From positions 1-51,908 of the forward strand of contig PLJH01000099.1 in NCBI GenBank assembly GCA_003139615.1: DNA of 51,908 nucleotides. The letters run 5' to 3'. Below the pieces are notes generated by a model that saw nothing but the letters and a program-made list of their open reading frames with translations, ran no database searches and had not been told where the DNA came from. Shown piece after piece: positions 24,914 to 33,844 of this stretch. This DNA is from Alphaproteobacteria bacterium (lineage in GTDB: Bacteria; Pseudomonadota; Alphaproteobacteria; Micropepsales; Micropepsaceae). The first letter of the stretch is position 1; the number at the start of each line of letters is the position of its first letter. The translations under genes and the position numbers were made by a program.

Positions 24914-26569
24914 TTACTCCTCGATATCGCGCCCGCGCGTTTCCGGCAGGAAGAGCAGGGTCACGACGAACCCGATCGCGGCCACGATCACAGGATACCA
25001 AAGGCCCGCATAGATGTTTCCTGTCGCGGCGACGATCGCGAAAGCGGTCGCGGGCAGGAAGCCGCCGAACCATCCCACGCCGATATGGTAAGGGACCGAC
25101 AGCGCCGTGTAGCGGATGCGCGTTGGGAACAGTTCGACGAGAGCCGCAGCTTGCGGGCCGTAAAGCGCCGCGGCGGCGACGATAAAGACGAGCAATATTT
25201 CGATCGTGCGCGCGATATCGATGTCGCTTGTTTTGGCCGAAGCGGGATAGCCGGCGCGCGTAAGTGCCGCTTTGAGTTGGGCCGTGAACTTCGCCTTGGC
25301 GGCTTTGAACGCCGCCGCATCGAGCGACGTGCCGTCGGGGCTCACGATCGTCTCGGCTCCCACACGCACGTTTGCCGGTCCGCTTGGGGTCGGCGCATTG
25401 CGATAGGGCACGCCGGCGCTCGCCAGCGCACCCTTGGCGATATCGCAGGAGGTGACAAATTTCGCTTTGCCGATCAGATCGAACTGGAACGAACAGCCGG
25501 ATGGATCGGCTGCGACGGTCGCCGGCGATTTGGCTGCTGCCGCGGTAAGCGCGGGGTTCGCAGCCTCCGCCAGCATTTGAAAGCCCGGGAAGTAGCAAAC
25601 GACCGCGAGCGCCAGACCGAACAGCATCACGGGTTTGCGGCCCACATAATCCGATAGCCACGCAAAGAACATATGCAGCGGCGCGCTGGCCGCGGAAACG
25701 ACGATGATCAACGCATTGACCACCGCAGGTTCCACCCGCACCACGCGTTCCAGGAAAATTTGCGTGTAGAATTGCGCGGCATACCAGACGACACCCTGAC
25801 CCATCAGCAGCCCGACCAGTGCGATCAAAACGATCTTCAGATTGGACCAGCGCAGAAAGGTTTCCGAAAGCGGCGCGTTCGAGCCGCGTTTTTCGTCCAG
25901 CATTTTCTTGAACATCGGCGATTCGTGCAGCTTGAGGCGAATCCACAGCGAGACCGCGAGCAGCAGCGCCGACACGAGGAATGGTATCCGCCAGCCCCAG
26001 CTTGCGAAAATCTCTTCACCCAGCGTCTTGCGCGTGGTGAGGATCACCACGAGCGCCAGCAGCAGCCCGAGCGTTGCGGACGTTTGAATCCATCCCGTCG
26101 CAGCACCTCGCCGCTTCCTGGACGAATGCTCGGCGACGTAAATCGCAGCGCCGCCATATTCGCCGCCGATGGCGAAGCCCTGCAGCACGCGCAGAGCCAC
26201 CAGCGCGTAAGGCGCTGCGATTCCGATCTGCGCGAAATCCGGCAGGAAGCCCACGGCAACCGTCGCAAGACCCATGATCGTGATGGTGACGAGAAAGGCG
26301 CGTTTGCGCCCGGTACGGTCGCCGATGCTGCCGAAGACGAGGGCGCCCAGCGGCCGCACCGCGAAGCCCGCGGCGAAAGTCAGGAGTGCAAAGATGTAGC
26401 CCTGGGTGTCGCCCGCGCTCGCGAAGAAATGTTTGGCGATGATCGCAGCCAGCGAGCCGAAGATGAAAAAATCATACCATTCGAAGATGGTGCCCGCGGC
26501 GGACGCCGCCACGACCAGCGTCATCCGCGGCGCGGCAGGCGCGGCGTCCAGTGTCGTATCCGCCGTCAC
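24914..26569 (-). CDS. MFS transporter, metabolite:H+ symporter (MHS) type
   Basis: This 551-aa MFS protein has the MHS signature elements: GTIFEWYDFFIFG in helix 1, GSIGDRTGRKRAF in loop 2, RVLQGFAIGGEYGG in helix 4 and a C-terminal PETRGRDIEE. It is longer than typical (about 430 aa) because of a soluble insert of roughly 110 residues (about 340-450) between late helices. The insert contains two Cys (CSFQFD and TSCDIAKG) that could form a disulfide if it faces the periplasm. The start is GTG, overlapping the amidohydrolase stop. It probably imports a carboxylate. Confidence 0.85.
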   Translation of the reverse strand: MTADTTLDAAPAAPRMTLVVAASAAGTIFEWYDFFIFGSLAAIIAKHFFASAGDTQGYIFALLTFAAGFAVRPLGALVFGSIGDRTGRKRAFLVTITIMGLATVAVGFLPDFAQIGIAAPYALVALRVLQGFAIGGEYGGAAIYVAEHSSRKRRGAATGWIQTSATLGLLLALVVILTTRKTLGEEIFASWGWRIPFLVSALLLAVSLWIRLKLHESPMFKKMLDEKRGSNAPLSETFLRWSNLKIVLIALVGLLMGQGVVWYAAQFYTQIFLERVVRVEPAVVNALIIVVSAASAPLHMFFAWLSDYVGRKPVMLFGLALAVVCYFPGFQMLAEAANPALTAAAAKSPATVAADPSGCSFQFDLIGKAKFVTSCDIAKGALASAGVPYRNAPTPSGPANVRVGAETIVSPDGTSLDAAAFKAAKAKFTAQLKAALTRAGYPASAKTSDIDIARTIEILLVFIVAAAALYGPQAAALVELFPTRIRYTALSVPYHIGVGWFGGFLPATAFAIVAATGNIYAGLWYPVIVAAIGFVVTLLFLPETRGRDIEE

Positions 26570-27927
26570 ATCTCGCCTTTCGCTTCGTCGCGGGTGATCG
26601 GGCGATAATCCTTGCGGAAATATTGCGCGCCGCGCTTCACCGTCAGCGTGACGGTCTTGATGTTGGCGATGTCGTCCAGCGGATTCTTCGCCACGAAGAC
26701 GAGGTTGGCGAGCTTGCCCGGCGCGATCGTTCCCATATTTTGCGCCTGACCGATCGTCATGGCGCCGACACGTGCCGACGCGACAATCGCCTCGAGCGGC
26801 GTGAAGCCTGCGCCATGTACTAGCAATGCGAGCTCATCGTCGAGCGAGGGATAGGGCGCGTCCCACGCTCCGGGATCGTCGGTGCCCGCGGAAATCTTCA
26901 CGCCCGCAAGATGCGCTTCGCCCGCGATCTTTTCGGCCAGCGCGAGCGAACAATAAGGTTTCGTCTTTCCGGTCGCCTCGCGCCACATCGATTCATAGAC
27001 ATAGAGCGTCGCATCGAGGATCGTGCCGCGGTTTTTCATGTCGGCGAACAGCGCATCGACCGCCGCATTGTCGCCCTTGAACTTGTCGTCCTGGACAGGC
27101 GCGCGGTTGTGATATTCGGGCGGCATCTTGTCCGAAGCCTGATAGGCGAGCATGCACGCATGGCTCACCACATCGGCACCCGAATCGACGACGTCCTTCG
27201 GCGAAGCGGGAAACACCGCCGCATGCGCCCAGACCAGCATGCCCTGGCGATGGGCTTCGGCAACGATGCGGTCAACCTGCGCTGCGGGAAGATCGGCATA
27301 AACCTTGATCGCCGTTGCGCCCGTGCCGTGTGCCTCGGCGATGGCGATCTGCATGTTCGTCTGATCGGTGATCGCGCGCATCCAGGGAACCTGGCCGGGG
27401 ATATGCCCCTGCGTTGCCGCTGCAGTTCGTGGATCCTTGAAGAATTGCGGACCCGCCATCAACGCGGCGTAATAGATGTCCGGCGACGGCATTTCGTCCA
27501 TATAGGCTGCGCGCGAATAATCGCCCAACGCGCGGGTATCGCCCGCCATGTCGCGCACGGCCGTCACGCCGCTATAAATAGAGCGGCGGAGCAGCGCTTC
27601 GGCAAAGCGCCGGTTCGGCGCCGTCGCCAGATGGACATGCGAGTCGATCAGTCCGGGAAGCGCATACTGCCCGTGCATGTCGACGACGGTAGCACCCTTG
27701 TATGAGCCGACCTGCGCCGAGGGAATAACGGCAGCGATGCGTTCGCCCAGCGTGACGATCGCCATGTCGTGCTGCAGCGGCGCACCCGTACCGTCGATCA
27801 GGTTCGCACCGCGATAGATGACGGTCTTTGGGCTTTCGGCCGGCTGGCCGCAGACCAGTTGGGGAATGAGCGCGATGGCCGCTGCCGCGCTCAGGCGGCA
27901 CAGGAGTGTTGCAAGGATTGGACGCAT
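26566..27927 (-). CDS. exported amidohydrolase (imidazolonepropionase/prolidase-like)
   Basis: This 453-aa amidohydrolase-superfamily protein starts at MRPILATLLCRL (27927), with AGGGGG upstream. A signal peptide ends near VCGQ. Metal-site motifs are DSHVHLA, a candidate carboxylated Lys in TAIKVYADLP, WAHAAV, VVSHACM and AGTDDPGAWD. Such exported members often cleave dipeptides or amides. It overlaps the transporter start by 4 bases, so the released product is probably the transported compound. Confidence 0.82.
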   Translation of the reverse strand: MRPILATLLCRLSAAAAIALIPQLVCGQPAESPKTVIYRGANLIDGTGAPLQHDMAIVTLGERIAAVIPSAQVGSYKGATVVDMHGQYALPGLIDSHVHLATAPNRRFAEALLRRSIYSGVTAVRDMAGDTRALGDYSRAAYMDEMPSPDIYYAALMAGPQFFKDPRTAAATQGHIPGQVPWMRAITDQTNMQIAIAEAHGTGATAIKVYADLPAAQVDRIVAEAHRQGMLVWAHAAVFPASPKDVVDSGADVVSHACMLAYQASDKMPPEYHNRAPVQDDKFKGDNAAVDALFADMKNRGTILDATLYVYESMWREATGKTKPYCSLALAEKIAGEAHLAGVKISAGTDDPGAWDAPYPSLDDELALLVHGAGFTPLEAIVASARVGAMTIGQAQNMGTIAPGKLANLVFVAKNPLDDIANIKTVTLTVKRGAQYFRKDYRPITRDEAKGEM

Positions 27928-28011
27928 TTCGACACCCCCTGTTCGCCGGATCATCTGGCATGATTTCGCCCGACCCGCCAATATGCGCCCGCAGGATCAA
28001 ACCCGAATCTC

Positions 28012-28875
28012 ATGCCCTATACCCACCGACCGATACCCACCCGAGACGGCCTCAATCTGTTCCTCCGCGAATACCCGCCGACGGGCGAGGCGAGGGCGCT
28101 GCCGGTGCTGTGCCTGCACGGGCTCACGCGCAACTCGGCCGATTTCGAAGGCATCGCGCCTGGGATCGCGGCGCTGGGACGGCGCGTGCTGGCGCTCGAC
28201 ATCCGTGGGCGCGGCTGGTCCGACCGCGATCCCGATCCGACCCGTTACCGGCCTGATATCTATGCGCAAGATGTTCTGGATGCGCTCGATACGCTGGGGA
28301 TCGCGCGTGCCGTCTTCATCGGCACGTCGATGGGAGGACTCATCACGATGCTTGTTGCGGTGCAGGCGCCTGGGCGCGTGGCGGCGGCCGTTCTCAACGA
28401 TGTCGGCCCGGAATTAAACCCGGCCGGGCTTGCACGCATCGTGAATTATGTCGGCAAGACCGAACCGGTGCGATCGTGGGATGAAATGGCCGCGGCTGTG
28501 AAAGCGTCCCAGGGCATCGCTTTTCCGGATGCCGACGATGCGTTCTGGCAAACCTTCGCGCGCCGCGTGGCACAGCAGCTTCCCGATGGAAGCATTGCGC
28601 TCGCTTACGATCCCGCGATCGCAAAGGCTATCGCGCGGCCGCAACCCGTGCCGCCGCCATCGCTGATTCCGCTGTTCGAGGCCCTGGCGAAAATGCCGGT
28701 GCTCGTCATTCGCGGGGCGCTGAGCGATGTGTTGTCCCCGGAAGGCGTGGCGGTGATGCGCAACATCAAGCCCGATCTCGAAACGGCGGAGGTGCCGCGC
28801 GTCGGTCACGCGCCGACGCTGGAGGAACCCGAAGCGCGCAACGCGCTCGCCGCCTTCCTCGTGCGCGTTCCGTGA
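28012..28875 (+). CDS. alpha/beta hydrolase
   Basis: This 287-aa hydrolase has the LHGLTRN oxyanion region, DIRGRGWSDRD, the nucleophile elbow GTSMGG (Ser near 106), an acid near VIRGALSDVLS and the catalytic His in VGHAPTLEEPEA. It diverges from the exported amidohydrolase across 84 bases and begins a + strand operon, with a GTGA overlap into the next gene. It lacks a signal peptide. Substrate unknown; hydrolysis of an ester or C-C bond of a short carbonyl compound is possible. Confidence 0.85.
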   Translation: MPYTHRPIPTRDGLNLFLREYPPTGEARALPVLCLHGLTRNSADFEGIAPGIAALGRRVLALDIRGRGWSDRDPDPTRYRPDIYAQDVLDALDTLGIARAVFIGTSMGGLITMLVAVQAPGRVAAAVLNDVGPELNPAGLARIVNYVGKTEPVRSWDEMAAAVKASQGIAFPDADDAFWQTFARRVAQQLPDGSIALAYDPAIAKAIARPQPVPPPSLIPLFEALAKMPVLVIRGALSDVLSPEGVAVMRNIKPDLETAEVPRVGHAPTLEEPEARNALAAFLVRVP

Positions 28876-30767
28876 CGAAACGGTTCACCGACGCGAATGC
28901 GATTGCCGACGCGATCCTGCAGGATGTCGGCCGCGATATCGTGCTTGCGCTGCCGCTGGGTCTCGGCAAGGCAAACAACATCGTCAATGCGCTGTATGCG
29001 CGCGCGGCTGCGGATCGCTCGATCCGGTTGAAGATTTTTACGGCGCTCACGCTTGAGAAGCCGCGTTATGGGAACGCGTTGGAGCGCCGTTTTCTCGAGC
29101 CCGTCATCGAGCGGTTGTTCGGCGACTATCCCGAGCTTGCCTATGTGCGTGGGCTGCGCGACGGCACGTTGCCGCCCAATGTGGACGTCAACGAATTCTT
29201 CTTTCTGGCAGGCGCGTGGCTGAACGTCGCCAAAGCGCAGCAGGAATATATTTCGGCGAATTACACCCATGCGGCGCGCACCGTCATCGCGCGCGGTGTC
29301 AACGTAGTCGGGCAGTTGGTGGCCAAGCGGGAAACCGCCGCGGGCACGCGCTATGCCTTAAGCTGCAACACCGACATGACGCTGGAATTGTTGAAGGCCC
29401 GCGCCGAAGGTTCTGTGAAATTCGCGCTGGTGGGGCAGGTGAATTCGGAACTGCCGTTCATGCCCGGCGCGGGCGACCTGCCTGCGGACGAATTTCACGC
29501 GATACTTGACAGCCCTGCGACGGACCATTCCCTTTTTGCGCCGCCCCGCGAACCTATCGGGCTGACCGAATATGCGACGGGGCTTCATGTCGCGCGCCTC
29601 ATTCCCGACGGCGGCTCATTGCAGATCGGCATCGGCGAAGAAGGCGACGCGGCGATCGAGGGGCTGATCCTGCGCCAAACGCAGAACGATGTGTTCCGCG
29701 AAGCGATCGCGCGGCTTTATCCCGACGCGGCGTCGCAACCCTTCCACGAGGATGCGCCGTTCGAGACGGGGCTTTACGGCACGAGCGAAATGTTTGTGGA
29801 TGGCTTTCTCGAACTCATGAAGGCAGGCGTCCTGAAGCGGGAGGTCGACGGCGTGCTGCTGCACGCAGCATTCTTCCTGGGCCCGAAAGCGTTCTATCGC
29901 GCGCTACGCGAGATGCCGGAGGCTCAACTCGCCAAGCTGCAGATGACGGCGGTGTCGTTCACCAACGAACTCTACGGCGACGAAGACGGGAAACGCGCCG
30001 CCCGCGTCAAGTCGCGCTTCGTCAACAGCACGATGATGGCGACGCTTCTGGGTGCGCTCGTCTCCGACGGGCTTGAAGACGGGCGCGTCGTGAGCGGCGT
30101 GGGCGGACAGTTCAATTTCGTTTCCCAGGCCTTCGCGCTCGATGGCGCGCGCTCGATCATCACGCTCAAATCCGTGCGCGAGGCGCGCGGACGCGTGACC
30201 TCCAACATCCGCTGGAGCTACGGCCACGAAACCGTGCCGCGGCATTATCGCGACATGGTGGTGTCGGAATATGGCGTGGCGAATCTGCGCGGCAAGCCGG
30301 ATCAGGAGGTGATCGCCGCCATGCTGGCCATCGCGGATTCGCGGTTCCAGCCGGAACTCCTGCGCCAGGCCAAGGACGCGCGCAAAATTCCCGCTCACTA
30401 CGAAATACCGGCCGCCCATCGCGACAACACGCCGGATAAAATCCTGCGCGCGCTGAAGCCATTGCGGGCACGCGGTCAGTTGCCGGCGTTTCCCTTTGGA
30501 ACGGATTTCACCGATGTCGAGCAGCGCCTGATCCCGGCCCTCGAAACTCTTCAGAATGCCTCGGCATCCACCGCAGGACTTTTGCGGCTGGCGTGGAACG
30601 GCGTCTTTGCTTCCACCAATCCGCAGGATAGCGAATGCCTGGCGCGGCTCGACCTTGCCAAGCCGCGTTCCTTCGCGGATCGTGTCACAGCAATTCTCCT
30701 GCGCGCAGCCCTGAAAGCAAGCGCCGCGGACCACGTCTTCGAAACAAGTGAAGGAACACGAACATGA
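28872..30767 (+). CDS. acetyl-CoA hydrolase/transferase family protein
   Basis: This 631-aa protein has the two-domain family-I CoA-transferase fold. GIGEEGDAAIEGL, GTSEMFVDGFLELM and GVGGQFNFVSQAFAL are the family blocks, and the last is the usual CoA-binding region. It is longer than the usual 430-550 aa because of extra C-terminal sequence. The start is GTG, within a GTGA overlap. It would move CoA between short acids or hydrolyse an acyl-CoA in the cytoplasm, feeding the product of the upstream hydrolase into CoA metabolism. Confidence 0.82.
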   Translation: MTKRFTDANAIADAILQDVGRDIVLALPLGLGKANNIVNALYARAAADRSIRLKIFTALTLEKPRYGNALERRFLEPVIERLFGDYPELAYVRGLRDGTLPPNVDVNEFFFLAGAWLNVAKAQQEYISANYTHAARTVIARGVNVVGQLVAKRETAAGTRYALSCNTDMTLELLKARAEGSVKFALVGQVNSELPFMPGAGDLPADEFHAILDSPATDHSLFAPPREPIGLTEYATGLHVARLIPDGGSLQIGIGEEGDAAIEGLILRQTQNDVFREAIARLYPDAASQPFHEDAPFETGLYGTSEMFVDGFLELMKAGVLKREVDGVLLHAAFFLGPKAFYRALREMPEAQLAKLQMTAVSFTNELYGDEDGKRAARVKSRFVNSTMMATLLGALVSDGLEDGRVVSGVGGQFNFVSQAFALDGARSIITLKSVREARGRVTSNIRWSYGHETVPRHYRDMVVSEYGVANLRGKPDQEVIAAMLAIADSRFQPELLRQAKDARKIPAHYEIPAAHRDNTPDKILRALKPLRARGQLPAFPFGTDFTDVEQRLIPALETLQNASASTAGLLRLAWNGVFASTNPQDSECLARLDLAKPRSFADRVTAILLRAALKASAADHVFETSEGTRT

Positions 30768-31726
30768 AAGCCGCAGTCTATTACGAAAACGGTCCCCCGA
30801 GCGTTCTCAAATATGAGGACGTTCCCGATCCCGTGTGCCATCCCAAAGGTGTCGTCATTCGCGTCGAGGCGGTGAGCATCGAAGGCGGCGACACGCTCAA
30901 TCGATTGCGCGGCGCGCTGACCTCGCGGCCGCATATTGTCGGTTATCAGGCCGCAGGCGAGATCGTCGAAGTCGGCGCCGAAGTGAAGCATTTGAAAATT
31001 GGCCAGAGGGTGACGACCGTCAACGGCGACGGTTCGCATGCGGCGCTGCGTGCCGTGCCCGCCCGCAATGCGTGGCTCGTGCCGGATGGTTGCGACATCA
31101 AGGTTGCGGCCGCGATCCCGGTGCCTTTCGGAACTGCGCATGATTGCCTGTTCGAGTTCGGCCGTCTCAAGGCCGGCGAAACGGTGCTGATCCAGGCGGG
31201 CGCCAGCGGAGTGGGCGTGGCCGCGATCCAGCTGGCGAAGCGCGCGGGCGCGCAGGTGCTGGCCACGGCTTCCAGCGACGAAAGACTGGAGAAGCTGAAA
31301 CCGCTCGGTCTCGATCACGGCATCAATTATGCGAAACACGACGTGGTCCAGAGCGTGATGCGCCTCACCGACAACAAGGGCGTGAATCTGGTCGTCGATC
31401 CGGTGGGAGGATCGACACTTCAGGGCAGCATCCTGTCGCTCGCCTATCGCGGCCGCGTTTCGATGGTGGGGCAGGCGGGTCGCGAAGCGATGACTGTGGA
31501 TGTGTCCACGCTGATGGGCGGAAACCGCTCCCTGAGCGGCGTGTTCCTGGGCGCCGAGATCGGAACGGACCGGGTGCACAACATGATCCAGCAACTGGTC
31601 GACGAGGCGGCGACCGGCGTGCTCAAGGTGGTCATCGACAAGACGTTTCCCTTGTCCGAGGCAGCTCAGGCGCATGCTTATATCGAGAGCCGAAAGGCCG
31701 TGGGTCGTGTATTGCTGATCCCCTGA
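30764..31726 (+). CDS. quinone-reductase-type zinc-binding dehydrogenase (MDR family)
   Basis: This 320-aa medium-chain reductase has a GroES-like N-terminal part and the Rossmann nucleotide-binding loop AGASGVGVAAIQLAK near residue 145. I do not see the Cys/His cluster of zinc alcohol dehydrogenases, so it fits the zinc-free quinone oxidoreductase/enoyl reductase group. NADPH is likely but not certain. It overlaps the CoA-transferase-like gene by ATGA. Confidence 0.85.
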   Translation: MKAAVYYENGPPSVLKYEDVPDPVCHPKGVVIRVEAVSIEGGDTLNRLRGALTSRPHIVGYQAAGEIVEVGAEVKHLKIGQRVTTVNGDGSHAALRAVPARNAWLVPDGCDIKVAAAIPVPFGTAHDCLFEFGRLKAGETVLIQAGASGVGVAAIQLAKRAGAQVLATASSDERLEKLKPLGLDHGINYAKHDVVQSVMRLTDNKGVNLVVDPVGGSTLQGSILSLAYRGRVSMVGQAGREAMTVDVSTLMGGNRSLSGVFLGAEIGTDRVHNMIQQLVDEAATGVLKVVIDKTFPLSEAAQAHAYIESRKAVGRVLLIP

Positions 31727-31742
31727 AGGGGGAGCCGGCGGA

Positions 31743-33785
31743 GTGGGCGTGATGCGGGCATTGATGGGTTGGGCGTTTGTGTCCGCGGCGTTTGCGGGCG
31801 TGCTGAGCACGTTTCAGAGCGCGATATCGCTGCCGGCGCTGCCGCCCGTTTGCGTGAGCGACGACGACACGCCGGCCCAGGATATCGTCACGGCCTGCAC
31901 CACGCTGATTCAATCGCATCCCGATGCCGATGCGCTGCTTAAGGCTTACGACAATCGCGCGGAGGCCTATGACCGGCTCGACAAATACGATCTCGCCATT
32001 GCCGATCGCACGGCGATTATCGCACTGAAGCCCAACGATGCGGGCGCATGGCGCGATCGCGGCGATGTTTATGACGATGCGGATGACGATGACCGCGCCA
32101 TCGCGGACTATGACCGGTCGCTGCGCCTGAAGCCGGACGATGCCGTCACCTTCAACAATCGCGGCTATGCCTATTTCCGCAAGAAGCAATATGACGATGC
32201 GGTCGCGGATTACGGCCAGGCGCTCACGCTCGATCCGACCTACGAGCTCGCGGCCGTCAATCGCGCGCGGGCCTATCGCGACGGCGGGCATCTCGATCTC
32301 GCCATCGCCGATTTTACGAAGGCCGTCAAAATGAAGCCGGACGATGCGACCGCGTTTCGCGAGCGTGGCGACGCCTATGACGACCGCAAGGACGAGGCGC
32401 CGGCTGAGGCGGATTACGACCAGTCGATCAAGCTCGATCCGACCAGCAGCACGTCGTTCAACAATCGCGGCTTCGTTCTGGAAAAACTGGGGAAATACGA
32501 CCTGGCGCTGGCCGATTACAATCAGGCGATCGCCCTTGATCCCAAGAATTCGAACGCATTCCTCAACCGCGGCGCCGTTTACGACGACAAGAACGACGAT
32601 GCCCGCGCCATTGCCGACTACAACGCGGAAATCCGCCTGAACCCCTCCGATGCGCTCGCTTACGAATTCCGCGGCGTCGACTATGCCGACCAGGGACATC
32701 CCGATCTCGCGCTCGCCGATTACGACCGGTCGGTGAAACTGAATCCCAATGTCGGCGAGGTCTATCGCTATCGCGGCACGGCGCTCGACGACAAAGGCGA
32801 TTATGCGCACGCCATTGCCCAATTCGACCAGGCGATCAGGCTCGATCCCAAGGATTATTCCGCTTATGCCGATCGCGGCACGGCGGAAGACAAGCTCGGG
32901 CAATACGACCGCGCGCTCGCCGACATCAATGCGGCCCTTGTGCTCAAGCCGGACTTTGCGGACGGCTTCGCGCGGCGCGGCGATGTCTATGACGACATGA
33001 ACGACGACGATCGCGCGATCGCGGACTATAACGCCGCATTGAAGCTCGCCCCCAACGACGCGGACTATCTCAACAATCGCGCCTACGCCGAGGACCGCCT
33101 CAACCGCACCGACCTTGCGCTCGCGGATTATTCCGCGGCCATCGCGGCGCGGCCCAATTTTGCGGTGGCCTATGACAACCGGGGCCGGGTCCGCGAGGAG
33201 CACAGCGAATTCGCGTCTGCGCTCGACGATTACAACAAGGCCATCGCGCTCAAGCCCGATTATGCGCCCGCATGGCGCGACCGCGGCGAGGCCTATGACG
33301 ACACGGGCGATGAAGATCGTGCGCTCGCCGATTACGACAAGGCCATTGCGCTCGATCCGACGGATGCGCGTGCATTCAACGATCGTGGCGTTTCGTTGAC
33401 GCGCACGCGCCGGCTCGATCGCGCCATCGCGGATTTCGATTCGGCCGTGAAGCTAGATCCCAAATATGCGCTCGCTTATGTCAACCGGGGCGATGCGCTG
33501 GAAGAGAAAGGCGCCGACGACCAGGCTATCGCGGAATACGGCCAGGCCCTGAGCATCGACTCGAAATCGCCGGGCGCCTTTTACGGTCGCGGCGAAGCCT
33601 ATGCCGCCAAGGGCGACGATGCGCGCGCCATCGCCAATTACGATGAAGCCATCGCCGCCGAACCGCGTTTCGCACAGGCCTATTACCGCCGCGGCCTCGC
33701 CAAGCTGCGCCGGCATGACGGCGAGGGAAGCGACGCGGATTTCGACGCCGCGAAGAAGATCGACCCGTCGGTTACGTTGCGCTGA
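31743..33785 (+). CDS. long tetratricopeptide-repeat protein
   Basis: This 680-aa protein has an N-terminal hydrophobic segment (LMGWAFVSAAFAGVLST), probably a signal, followed by about 17 uninterrupted 34-residue TPR units from near residue 75 to 665. Typical units are DLALADYNQAIALDPKNSN and DRAIADYNAALKLAPND; many end in the acidic turn YDD. The start is GTG 31743 (AAGGGGGAG upstream) or ATG 31752. It lies 16 bases after the dehydrogenase, so it is probably in the same operon. A scaffold in the cell envelope is likely; the partner is unknown. Confidence 0.85.
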   Translation: MGVMRALMGWAFVSAAFAGVLSTFQSAISLPALPPVCVSDDDTPAQDIVTACTTLIQSHPDADALLKAYDNRAEAYDRLDKYDLAIADRTAIIALKPNDAGAWRDRGDVYDDADDDDRAIADYDRSLRLKPDDAVTFNNRGYAYFRKKQYDDAVADYGQALTLDPTYELAAVNRARAYRDGGHLDLAIADFTKAVKMKPDDATAFRERGDAYDDRKDEAPAEADYDQSIKLDPTSSTSFNNRGFVLEKLGKYDLALADYNQAIALDPKNSNAFLNRGAVYDDKNDDARAIADYNAEIRLNPSDALAYEFRGVDYADQGHPDLALADYDRSVKLNPNVGEVYRYRGTALDDKGDYAHAIAQFDQAIRLDPKDYSAYADRGTAEDKLGQYDRALADINAALVLKPDFADGFARRGDVYDDMNDDDRAIADYNAALKLAPNDADYLNNRAYAEDRLNRTDLALADYSAAIAARPNFAVAYDNRGRVREEHSEFASALDDYNKAIALKPDYAPAWRDRGEAYDDTGDEDRALADYDKAIALDPTDARAFNDRGVSLTRTRRLDRAIADFDSAVKLDPKYALAYVNRGDALEEKGADDQAIAEYGQALSIDSKSPGAFYGRGEAYAAKGDDARAIANYDEAIAAEPRFAQAYYRRGLAKLRRHDGEGSDADFDAAKKIDPSVTLR

Positions 33786-33799
33786 AGCGCAGCCTTGGG

Positions 33800-33823
33800 A
33801 CGTAGGAGGGATTCGAACTCTCG
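33800..33823 (-). repeat. tRNA T-arm-like fragment, probable old attachment scar
   Basis: On the - strand CGAGAGTTCGAATCCCTCC matches the T-arm of the tRNA-Ser at 41431 in 18 of 19 bases. The acceptor part that follows does not pair and the CCA spacing is off by one, so it is not a whole tRNA. It lies 15 bases after the TPR gene, at the edge of the foreign region. Part of the match is expected because T-loops are conserved. Confidence 0.45.
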
Positions 33824-33844
33824 TTCCTTCGCCTCACTGGCAGT

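Noticed and set aside
27721..27748. GGGAATAAC on the + strand as another sigma target
   Set aside because: It is inside the amidohydrolase gene and the bases at the right spacing (GCCC) do not fit GTC[A/T].
33126..33153. CGGAATAAT on the - strand within the TPR gene
   Set aside because: No GTC[A/T] at 15 bases and it is inside a gene.
31632..33203. A long - strand frame opposite the TPR gene
   Set aside because: Its apparent repeats (VIVIRDGAVI-like) are only the reverse reading of the TPR units.
31743..33785. Possible tandem DNA repeat or CRISPR-like array
   Set aside because: The periodicity is 102 bases of coding DNA with diverged codons, explained by the TPR protein; there are no spacers.
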